From Prevotella sp. (GTDB lineage Bacteria; Bacteroidota; Bacteroidia; Bacteroidales; Bacteroidaceae): a DNA stretch of 36,340 bases. Below are positions 1 to 11,000 of this stretch, one piece after another. Within the stretch, counting starts at the first letter, position 1. Every line of letters starts with the position of its first letter. Location of the stretch: assembly GCA_022782305.1 (NCBI GenBank), contig JALFPC010000014.1, positions 1 through 36,340 on the forward strand. Direction: 5' to 3'. The position numbers and the translations under genes were made by a program. Below the pieces are notes generated by a model. It was given only the letters and a program-made list of their open reading frames with translations. It searched no databases and had not been told where the DNA came from.

Positions 1-152
1 TACCTCAAGTCGCATCGTGGGGTAAGGGGATGGTGGCTACATATTGATGTTGTGCTGTTGCTTTTTACTGAAAGCTGCTACTAACGACTCATAAATCTAC
101 CCTTAATCGTGTATTGGATGATAGTTGCGGATTTTAGGTAAGAATTATTTGT

Positions 153-160
153 TATCTTTG
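153..160 (+). promoter_or_regulatory. Putative Bacteroidetes -7 promoter element
   Basis: TATCTTTG fits the Bacteroidetes primary-sigma -7 consensus TAnnTTTG and lies 46 bp before the start codon at 207. No convincing TTTG or TTG -33 box is seen at the expected distance; only an AT-rich TTTT occurs at 132-135. Bases 1-150 hold nothing else I can support. Confidence 0.5.
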
Positions 161-206
161 TGTTGAAAAAAACGTGTGCTATATATAATAACTTAAATTC
201 GTATTT

Positions 207-1856
207 ATGAGACCAAGACTTTTGTTAACACTGGTCTGCATGGCATTGTATGCATGCAGCCTGTGGGCTTATGACACGCAACCAGATGCCAATGGCAAAT
301 ATGATGGGCTGTATGATCGCCCAACATATTTCCCTAATTTCACGCCACCCACAACATTCCTCAACAACATGACCTATATCACATGTGCCCGGTGGGGACG
401 CAACGGAGAGAGGCTTACCAACTATGAGGTGGCTGTGTATGACGACAATAATCAGTTACGCTGCACGGGCAGGAGCATCACTCGTGATGACTATGTCTGC
501 ACGCTGACCATCCTGGGAGTCGAAGACGAGCATTTCCATTTCAAGGTGATATATGGCGACTTCGATAATCCTATCATAGTAGATGTGCCGCAGACCTGCG
601 AGTTCTTCACCAATGACATTGTGGGGCATCCCAAGGATGGCGATCCATTTTGGTTTACAGTGCCCGTAGAGCCCAAGTTGCTCTGCTGGACCAAAGGACT
701 GGATGGTGATGCCGACAAGACATTCAGCGTGGGAGACATGGGCAGCGAGGATGCCACCACGGCATTGACCACAGCACAACGCATCCATTTCTTCGGCAAT
801 TGGGAAACCACCGACATAAGCACACTCACAATGGGCAATGCCAACACATGCTATGTAGATATAGACGAGGCTCCCATAGGCATGGCAGCAGCATTCAAGG
901 ATGCCAATCCCAACTGCCTTTACTTCTTCAACGAATCAGTGACTGAGGCTCCAGAAGGCATGACAAACGTGATAGCTGGCAACAAAGCACTGACCGATAT
1001 CACTCTGAAGGGTGGCACAAGGGATAACTACTGCCCGTTTTATTGTCCGAAAGACATAAACCTCAACGGACACACTGCCGAGTTTATAAGGCCATCATGG
1101 TCGTGGGCAGACGGCAAGTCGGGGTGGAACACATTGGTGCTGCCCTTTGATGCCAAACTAACCGCAGACGGAGAAGATCTCACACCATATAGATACACAG
1201 ATAATATCAACATAAGATATATTGCCAAAAATATCCTCGGATATTGGTTGGGCATTGTAACAAGAGCCAACAACAATTGTGTGACCACGGAACTGATATA
1301 CGGAAACAACACCCTGGCAGCCAACCAGCCTTATATCATATCGCTGCCTGGTGAGAAATTTTATACACAGTCGGGTAACGAAGTGTCTACCAAGCAGAGC
1401 ATCAGCCTACAGGATAAGGATATACGACTGGTGTGCGCCACCGATGTGATACCGGCCACTCCAGCCCAGTTGCGCGTAGATGCAGATAAAGAGGATGAAT
1501 TGACTGACTATCCCTTCACTGGCACATACCAGCCACTGATAAGCCAACCCATGTATGTATTGAAAAACAAGGCAGGCGCCGATGGACTCACAGCATTCGT
1601 ATATGGAGAAAGGGCGTCGCTGCTGCCTTTTCAGGCTTATCTCAATCCATCCAGTGCGGAGCAGCATGCGGCGGCACTCACCATACGCATAGAGTTCGAT
1701 GATTCGTTTATGGATGACACCACTGGCATAAACAGCACACCTTCAGACGGCAATGCCTTGAATGGCTACCGCTATTCTTTGGATGGCATGAAGATAGGCA
1801 ACCCCTTATATAAAGGACTGTACATCAAAAACAACAAAAAATATCTTGGGCAATGA
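207..1856 (+). CDS. Exported beta-rich hypothetical protein with T9SS-like C-terminal tail
   Basis: Function unknown. The 549-aa product starts with a signal peptide (hydrophobic stretch about residues 4-20, likely cleavage after the Ala in SLWA). Residues about 50-150 look like a beta-sandwich ('YEVAVYDDNNQLRCTGRS'), resembling a module in the giant protein two genes downstream. The middle contains 'NPNCLYFF' and 'GWNTLVLPFD', phrases that recur in large secreted Bacteroidales proteins. The end carries a 'YSLDGMKIGNPLYKGLYIKNNKK' tail (shown here only as a motif: Y-S-L-D-G, then K-G-L-Y-I, then K-K) typical of type IX secretion sorting tails. The stop codon overlaps the next start by four bases (ATGA), so the genes are probably translationally coupled. 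No catalytic motif is visible. A surface adhesin or binding protein is possible but is only inference. Confidence 0.85.
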   Translation: MRPRLLLTLVCMALYACSLWAYDTQPDANGKYDGLYDRPTYFPNFTPPTTFLNNMTYITCARWGRNGERLTNYEVAVYDDNNQLRCTGRSITRDDYVCTLTILGVEDEHFHFKVIYGDFDNPIIVDVPQTCEFFTNDIVGHPKDGDPFWFTVPVEPKLLCWTKGLDGDADKTFSVGDMGSEDATTALTTAQRIHFFGNWETTDISTLTMGNANTCYVDIDEAPIGMAAAFKDANPNCLYFFNESVTEAPEGMTNVIAGNKALTDITLKGGTRDNYCPFYCPKDINLNGHTAEFIRPSWSWADGKSGWNTLVLPFDAKLTADGEDLTPYRYTDNINIRYIAKNILGYWLGIVTRANNNCVTTELIYGNNTLAANQPYIISLPGEKFYTQSGNEVSTKQSISLQDKDIRLVCATDVIPATPAQLRVDADKEDELTDYPFTGTYQPLISQPMYVLKNKAGADGLTAFVYGERASLLPFQAYLNPSSAEQHAAALTIRIEFDDSFMDDTTGINSTPSDGNALNGYRYSLDGMKIGNPLYKGLYIKNNKKYLGQ

Positions 1857-2008
1857 AAAAGAAAACATACATGAAACCCGAGATGACAGTTCTTTGCCTT
1901 AACACCTCTGCCATACTCGTAAATGGATCAACCACAATAGACCAGACCACTCCCGATTATGGCAACTATAACCAATGGGAGGACAAGGATGACCTTTGGG
2001 GAGAATAA
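1853..2008 (+). CDS. 51-aa small peptide, MKKxYxKPExxV type
   Basis: This 51-codon ORF begins MKKKTYMKPEMTVLCLNTSA, continues through a Ser/Thr/Gln stretch and ends in an acidic, Trp-containing tail (QWEDKDDLWGE). Its ATG overlaps the stop of the preceding gene as ATGA, and its stop lies 26 bp before the start of the giant gene, so the three appear to form one transcript. From memory, short peptides with a basic N-terminus, K-P-E/x, a hydrophobic 'V-x-x-L' stretch and an acidic-Trp tail are common and unnamed in Bacteroidales, often beside exported proteins; I cannot check this here. It lacks a classical signal peptide with a long hydrophobic core, although a short hydrophobic patch (about residues 12-23) exists. 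Role unknown: a leader, chaperone-like or secreted peptide are all possible. Confidence 0.72.
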   Translation: MKKKTYMKPEMTVLCLNTSAILVNGSTTIDQTTPDYGNYNQWEDKDDLWGE

Positions 2009-2034
2009 AAATAGAAACTAAACAATATATTACA

Positions 2035-5000
2035 ATGAGAAAGAAATTACTGCAAGGGACACGACTATCCCGATGGCTCTCCGTATTGCTATGGATGGCC
2101 GCCTTCTTCTTTGGAGGAACAAATGAGATGAGGGCAGATGACACCTACATCTGGGTTAAAAGAACCACTATTGACCGAGATAATCCATGGACAGATGTAT
2201 GGCTTCACTGCGGTGAAGATGAATACGGCACCTACAGTTATTGGTATGACAACCCTGTAGTCAAGATTGATGGCGTGAAGGTAGCTACCTTCAGGGATCT
2301 TGGCATTCCTACACTTGCTTCTGAAGGCTCAAAGAAAGCCGTCATGAGCAAGTTAGAAAGCCTTAGAGTCTACAACGATGTGTATAAGGTCTTTAAAGCT
2401 AATGAATGGATTTCGATATGTATGTGGGACCCTCAATTTAATAGCGACAAAGACAACTACCACATGTGTATGGATATCCACATGGGATGGAATCCTGAGG
2501 GAAAAGCGCATAAGATAGAGATTGTTGGTAAATGGGTGAACAATGACGGCTCACCCTATAGCAAGACACTCTCATGGACGTGCGACGCAACATCGGTAGG
2601 AGTATTCCCGAACTCTGTATCAGCATCCAGAAATAAAAACGGTAAGGTTAAAGTTTCGTGGTCGAGTAAAGTTGGCACATATACAGGGTTTACTAACAAG
2701 ATGCATATTTACAATCTTAGCAATAATATACCTGCTAATTTCAACGTACCTAACCCTCTATATCAGTTCAATATTTCAAGTAGTCAAACAACACAAGAAA
2801 TTAATGTTGACAACTATAAAGGTATTATCTTATATCCAACTATTTTCCATAGTATGGAACAGAATACCAATTGGTACCAATGGAGAAAGGATAAAAGTTG
2901 GACAAATTGGTTCAAAAATTATGGTGGAATAAAAATTAATGGTTATCCAAAAGCAAACAACGTAAATGTAACAACAATCAATTCCTACACCAAGGAAATA
3001 AAAGTTACTTGGGACGCTCAGATAAACGACAAAAATGCAGTTGACACAAACGGAAAGTGGTATATTTTCCGCCGCAAGGTAGGAGACAATAATGCTGCCA
3101 ATACAATAAAACTTGGAGAAATAAATTATGACGCTACCAAGGAGTTCACCTATAAACTCACCGACAATGAATATGGCGTGAACTACAATTATATCGTCTG
3201 CTTTGTGCCAAAAGGTTGGACTGCAAACAGCGAGAACGATGCCACCAACCTGAGCAGCAACAAGGAGCATACCATGGTGGCAGACTTCGCTTTCTCCAAT
3301 GTAGAAGACATTGCTACAAAAAATGACATAACTCTGAAATGGAATCACTCTAAGATTCTTGATGCGAGCAGCAGCAAATCATATACATTCAGTATTGAGA
3401 GATCTCTCGACCAAACCAATTGGACAAAAATTGGCGAGGTGACTGTGACTGACCCCAATGTCTGCTCAGGAGAATATACGGACAAAAGCGATGCGCTCCA
3501 AGCATACGCAACCTATTACTATCGCATCAGTTCATTCATCCAGAATGATACCCGCAAGGTTGAAATTAACTCCCAGCTTGACGGAACAACCAAGGTGACA
3601 ACGTTCACGGCTTCACGCGGTGTATATAACAACACGGTGAAACTACAGTGGAACGTGGAGCAGGTGGGTAATGGAACAACTTATTTCATCATCCAGCGAC
3701 GACTTCTCGGTAGCGATAACGACAAGGATTGGGCGGACATCTATTCCACACAGGGAGTATCAAGTATATATTCATACGATGATGTGAATGCCAACCCAGG
3801 CACATTCTATGAATACCGCGTGCTCCTGTGGTCTATTTACAACGAACAGCCTGTAGGAAAGAGAACTACCGATACCGACGGATTCTCACTCTCTACAGGT
3901 GTGCTCTCGGGACGCATCTATTATGACTCAGGTACTGCCGTTGAAGGAACGAAGGTAATCCTGCGACCCAGCGGCACCAACGGCGAAGATGTGTCGCTCT
4001 ACCGCTCACTGCGCCTCAGCGGTGGCAAGACGGGTTCGGGCATGACATACAAGGGCAACAAGGGTGACATCAGTTCTGCCATCAGCGGCGACCTCTCGGT
4101 GCAGCTCTATATCAAACCCGACGGATATATCATGAATGAGGACGGCAAAGAATATGTGTTGGCCGACCTCGCAGGCAAATACACATTATATATAAAGTAT
4201 AACGCTGCCGAAAAGGTGTATGCCCTGGGCGCATCGGCCAATGGAGGAGCAGCCGAATACAGCAATGTGACCGTGCCTGCCGACAAGTGGAGCAATGTAA
4301 CCATGACCCACTCGGGCACAGACAATACTACACTCTTCTATGTGACCACACCAGGTGAGATTAAATCCTCGGATGCTATCAGCACTCTGTCGGCAAACAT
4401 CACCGAGGCAGACAATGCCATCACACTCGGAAACAATATAAACCTGGAAGCCACCGACATCTTTGCAGGAAACGTGGACGAGTTCCGCGTGTTCTCAAAG
4501 GTGCTCACAGCACAAGAGATAGAACGCAATTACAACCATCCGCTCACAGGCTCGGAGACAGGGCTCTTCATCTACTGGCCTATGGACGAGAAACTCGGCA
4601 TGCAAACCCTGGCATACGACTTCAGCCGCACCAACGGACTCATCAACGGACGCTATGCCAGCATGAGACAACCATCGGAAAGCAGCACCGACATACCAGA
4701 CGAAGACCAGTTCAGCCTCTGCGGATATACCGATGCCGACGGCAACTATATCATCAACGGTATACCATTTGCGGGCGACGGTATGAACTACAGCGTGGTG
4801 CCCACCATGGGCATACACTCGTTTAGTCCCTCGGCATCGAGCCGCTACTTCAGTCTCAACTCACTCGTTCATTCGGGCTTGGACTTCAAGGACGTCAGCT
4901 CATTCCCCGTGGATGGACATGTGTATTACGAAAACACCACCATCCCCGTGGCAGGTGCATACGTATATGTAGATGGCGTCGTGGCTTCGAAGGACGGCGA

Positions 5001-8000
5001 ACCAATCATGACTGACGAGGAAGGACATTACTCCGTTGACGTGCCTATCGGTGACCACTTCATACAGATAAAGAAGAACGGACATACCTTTACCAACAAC
5101 GGACGCTATCCCGCCGACCCCAAGTCACTCGGACTGAGAGAGACATTTGAAGCACCCGTCACAGGACTGACCTTCTGGGACGATACCAAGGTGATGGTGG
5201 CTGGACGCGTGGCAGGTGGCAGCGTGGAAGAAAACAAGCCGCTCGGACTCCAGCAGGGAAACGCCAATATCGGTAGGGCAACCATCAAGCTCAAATTCCC
5301 CGGCAACGAAACCGGCAAATTGCTCAATGCCAAGAAAGAGGTGGATGGCACTGCTGTAAACTATGTGATGAGTGACGAGAAGCGCAACTTCAGCACCAAC
5401 ATCCTGGGAGGCAAGGCATACGTGGAGGGTGGCACCAATGTGCTGACCATCGAGACGGACTCTACCACAGGTGAGTTTGCAGCTTATTTGCCACCGCTAT
5501 ACTACGAGACAACGGAGATTAGCGTACCTACGCAGCAGGAGATTGTATTCACCAACAAGCCTGTACTCGACGCCACCAGTCCCGACATTGTATATACCGA
5601 CTCGATTGAGGACGAGAACGGCAAGCGCACCTTCGACTATGTGGCTTCCGCCAAGATCATCTATCGCTCTCCCTCGCATCTGGAGGTGACGGAGAATGAA
5701 GATGGCTCGTTCGGTATGGACAGCATTGCCGTTAAGGACATCAACGACAAGAGCGAAAAGGTGGCTCTCTATACCATCAACGAAGACAAGACGATAAACT
5801 ATCCTTTCGGCGCACCTGTCTATCAGATGCTCGGAAGATACACCTATCATCTCTATGCTTACGAGAGCTATACCAATAAAGACGTGGAAGGAAGCCCTGT
5901 AACCGTTCAGGTGCCCATACCCAACTCAAGGGTGACGGTGAAGAACCAGTTCGCCTCTACTACCACCGTGGCAGAAGCCGATGGAGCAGTAGGAGTAGTG
6001 TCAGACGAGGACTTCAACCTTGATGAGGACGGACGTGCAGACTATACATTCATCTGCGGTCTGCCCAACATCCAGTCTCCTTTTACACGCTCACTCAATA
6101 TCAGTTATGACGTGAATGACGAGGCAGTGGCATGGGAAGGCAACAGCACATTCAAGGCTGTAGTGCTCGGAACACTCTCTACGGGCACGAACTTCGTAAC
6201 CGAAGGACCCGACAAGGTGACGATGATCCTGCGCGACCCTCCAGGCTCGCTCTCCAAGACCACCTACAGTACCGGTACAGAGGTGACATCTGTCAACACC
6301 TACAACAAGACCACCATGGAGAATGCCGGAATGCAGTCAGACATCTATATGGGATGTGAAATGCAGATAGGTGGCGGATTTGGCGTCATATCTCTAAGCG
6401 AACTGGATGCCACCAACACCCTTTCGGTGGGTGCCGATTATACCCATACATGGAACTCACTCAACCAGAACACCACCGTCACCACGCTGACCAAGGAGAT
6501 ATCTACCAGCGACGGCACAGACTTTGTGGGCAGCGGCGGTGACGTGTTCATCGGAACCTCCAACAACCTCGTCTTCGGTACTTGCCATAATGTAGGAATC
6601 AAGAAGAACGAGACGGACGGCTCTTACAATCTTGTCATGACAGACGGAGTGTCAATGGGTGAGCAGTTCAACACCGACTTCAGCTACACGCAGAACTATG
6701 TCGAAAACGTACTGATACCCAACTTCGAGAACTTGCGCAACGGCAAGCTCACACGGGTGGCGGATGTAAGCAGCGTTACGGCTCCCACTGGCGATGAGCC
6801 TATCTATGTCACCACCCTCTCGGAGGATGACGAGCGTTTCGGCTCAAACAATGATGACAAGGAAGTTTGGGGAGATGCCGCCAAGAAATTCATAATCAAG
6901 AACGGCAGATACACCGGCCCCTCCTACACCATGATTCTGCCTGCCGGCTTCAGCGGCACTAACACTTCGAAGGACAACACAAAGACGGGTGTGCAGGATA
7001 TGGTGAAGTACTACAATGAGCAAATCAGCCAGTGGCAGGAACAGCTGAGATTCAACGAGGAGCAGAAGGTGAAAGCCATTAACGACCGTGGCAAATACCT
7101 CGACAAGAACTACTCGTTTGACGCTGGTGCTGTGGTAACCTCTACGATTGAGACACTTAATTCAACTACTACCGTGGAGGAGTACACCAACGAGGTGAAC
7201 GTGATTCTGAGCAATGAGTCGGGCTTCTCCGTCTGCGGTGTGGGCCTCGGTGTCACTGTCCACTCAAATACACAGCATACAATGACCAATACCTCTGAGT
7301 CAACCACCACATCCACTACATCCACGAGTTTCACGCTGCAGGAGGATGGCGATGACGACTATCTGTCGGTTGACGTGTTCAAGGCTCCCGATGGCTTCGG
7401 TCCTATCTTCGTCACCCGTGCCGGTGCCACATGCGCACCCTACGAGGACGAGGTAGTCACCAAGTACTATGAGCCCGGAACCATCATCGCCCACAAGACA
7501 CAGCAGATTGAAAAGCCGGAGATAGAGATTGTGGATGCCATCGTGACGGGTGTTCCCGGAGGCGAGGATGCCAAGTTCCGCGTGAAGCTGCGCAACAACT
7601 CCGACACTCAGGAGGACTGCTACTTCGGATTCCGCGTGGAAGCAAACAGCAATCCCCATGGCGCACAGGTGTTCGTGGATGGGCAGAACCTCGGCAGCAA
7701 CCCGACGTTGCTGATACCTTACGGAGAGACCGTAAAGACCTTCTCGCTGAGGCAGACTGTCACAGACACGCTCAACTATGAGAACATCGAAATCACGATG
7801 TACTCCACCAGCCAGCCCGACGATACAGGAATATTCCCAGGTATCTATTCAACCGGCACGGTAACTGTCAACTTCCAGCCCGTTTGCTCTAACGTCATAC
7901 TGGCGACCAACAGAACCGTAGTGAACACTGACACCAAGAATGACGTGGTGCTCTCGATGTCGGGATATGACTACAGCATGGGCTCGTTCCGCGACATACG

Positions 8001-11000
8001 CCTGGAGTACAAGGGTATTCACGACACGGATTTCCGCACACTACAGGAATACACCAAGGACAAAGGCCGTCTGGCAAGCAACAAGAATCTCATCGAACTG
8101 CCTGCCCTTACCGGCACTGATAAGTTGAATTTCACCCTCGACATGACGGACAGCAGATTCACCGACCAGACCTACGTCTTCCGTGCAGTGGCTGTCTGCA
8201 TCAAGGGCAGCGAAGAGGTGACCCGCTCCAGCGAGGAGGTGGAAATCATCCGCGACCTCTCACGTCCGCAGCTGCTCTCCACTCCTACCCCGCAGTCGGG
8301 CGTGCTCTATCCCGGTGACGACATCAGCATCACCTTCAACGAGCCCATACGCAACGACCTGCTCAACAAGATCAACAACTTCAAGGTCTTGGGCGTGAAG
8401 AACGAGGGTGAGGTGGCTCACAAGGTGGGTCTGCAGATCAACGACAAGGTGCAGACCAGCACTGAGGCGAATATCAACTTCGACAAACGTTCGTTTGCCC
8501 TGGGTATGTGGCTGAAGTATGAGGCCGACGGTACCCTGCTGCAACACGGCACGCAGGACAACGGCATGAGCGTGAGCATCACCGACGATAAGCTCGCAGT
8601 GAACATCAACGGCAAGACCGTGACCTCGGAGGCTACGCTGCCCAAGAACAAGTGGCTCTACCTGATGCTCTCTCTCGACCAGGAGGGCGATGAAGCACGC
8701 CTCGATGCACGCTTCGCCCATGATGCCTCTACCACCGACCTCTTCCATGAGTATATAGGGGAATACCAAGGCAACGGCAAACTGGCCATCGGCGGCAACG
8801 CCCTGACGGGTGCCATGCAGGAGATGACCCTGTGGAACAAGGCCATGTCGCTCGACGAACTGCAAGGCTCCATGCACAAGGTGAAGAGCAACTGCACGGA
8901 GGGACTGGCAGGCTACTGGCGCTTTGACGAGGGTCACGGCTCCGTGGCCAACGACATCGTGCGCAACCGCCACTTCATGCTCAACGGCGAGTCGGCATGG
9001 TGGAAACACTTCACCAACTACGCCCTGACAAGCGGCGGCAAGATTGACGTGTCTGCCCTCGGACTCAACGACGACGATGACTTCGTGATGGAGACCTGGA
9101 TGAACGCTGACAAAGTTCAGACAGAAGGTGACGTATATGTAATCGCCAACAAGCCTTCGAAACTGGCTCTCCGCATGGACAGCGAGCGAAGGTTGCAGTT
9201 CGACTACAGCGACAAGACGGCTCAGGTGACCGACGAGGCTGTCAACGACAACCAGTGGCACCACGTGGCGGTGGCAGTGAACCATAGCAGCAACGGTTAT
9301 GCCAAGGTGTATGTCGATGGCAAGCTGCGCACCCAGGTGCCTGCCCAGGAGGTGTATGCTCCCAGGGGTGAGGTGCTCTACCTCGGCAGTTACGAGGACG
9401 GAGAGACCCGCAGCCAGATGCAGGGTGGCATCGACGAGGTGAGAATATGGAAGGGACAGCGCTCGGCTTCGGTCATCAACGACTGGATGTACAAGCGTGC
9501 CAACGGTGAGGAGGACATGCTGGCCCTGCACCTGCCTTTCGAGGCAATAAGCATCAACGAGTACAACCAGGCTGTCACGGTGGCTTCCTACGCCAACACC
9601 ATCGACAAGAAGGGGCTCTCGCAGACGGGTACTGTTGTACTGGCTGCATCAGCCGACAAGGCGCCTGCCCTCAACGAGGCTGAGACACTGGAGAACATCA
9701 ACTACAGCTTCGTGGCCAATGAGAACCAGATAACCTTCCGCATCGAGGAACAGCCGGCAGATGTCGAAGGACGCACCGTGACCTTCACGGCCCGCAACAT
9801 CCAAGACCACAACGGCAACAGCAATGCGCCCATGACATGGAGCGTGCTGGTGAAGCAGTCCAACCTGAACTGGAGCGAGGAGGCTATCGACGAGGTGCTG
9901 CCCTACGGCGAGACGGGTTCATTCTCTGCCGAAATCGCAAACACGGGCATCACCACCGAGAACTGGGTGCTGAACGGTATTCCGTCATGGCTCGACGTTT
10001 CGTCGGAAAGCGGTTCGCTGCCTGCTCTCAAGAGCACAACACTCAGGTTTACTCCACAAGAGGGCATGGCCATAGGAAGATATGAAGCCACAGTAATGCT
10101 TACTGGTTCGCAGGGCATTCAACAGCCTCTCTATCTGTCGCTATATGTGAAGGGACAGGCTCCTGACTGGACTGCCACCCCAGACGAAACGAACATGAAC
10201 GTGATTGGACAACTCAAGGTGGAGGGAGTGATCAGTTCTGACACCGATGACATGTTGGCTGCCTTCCGTGCTGGCAAGTGCGTAGGTGTGGCTCATCCCA
10301 AGTATATGTCGAAATACGACTCTTATCTCGTGATGATGGACATCTATGGCAACCAGAACGTAGAGGACAATAGCCTTGAATATAAGATGTATGACGCATC
10401 TACAGGTGTGGTCTATCCTCTGGTGAGCGCATCAGACGCAAAGGCAACCACATACGTGCCCGACACATGGATAGGCTCGTTTGAAACTCCTGTGACCTTC
10501 ACACCGGAAAACAAGATAGAGCAGACCATAGCCTGCGACTACAAGGGTTGGAAATGGTTCTCGCTATATGCAAAACCGGAGAGTCTTGACATTGCATCCA
10601 TTTTCGCCCATTCTGCCGATGCCATCTCTTTGGTCAAGGATCAGAACAATTCGGCATATCCTGAGAATGGCGAATGGAAGGGTACATTGTCTGCCCTCTC
10701 ACTCAATGGCATGTATAAGGTGAGCACAGGGGCTGCCTTCAGCGAGGCTTATCTCGGAACACCTGCCGAGGATGAGAATGCTACCATCACCATTGCCAAC
10801 GGATGGACATGGGTGGGATATCCTGTAAGCGTGGCCAACAGCCTTGACAATGCCCTGGCTGGAGCAGAACCGCAAGAGGGTGACATGATAAAGAGTCAGT
10901 CGGGCTTTGCCATCTATACCGACAACCAATGGCTTGGCTCGCTCGGCATGATGACTCCGGGCAATGGTTATCAGTACTACTCTAATGCCGCTGCAGTCAA

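Noticed and set aside
1..84. Open frame at the left edge (positions 1-84 and a shorter one to 47)
   Set aside because: The translations show no recognisable family features and are too short to judge as the end of an upstream gene.
1996..2034. Upstream in-frame start for the giant gene
   Set aside because: It overlaps the end of the 51-aa gene and puts 13 residues in front of a normal signal peptide. The ATG at 2035 begins directly with the signal peptide.
8260..9531. 423-codon minus-strand open frame opposite the LamG region
   Set aside because: It is a shadow of the high-G+C strand of the giant gene. The translation is rich in His/Val/Leu with no domain features, and the plus-strand reading has clear domains.
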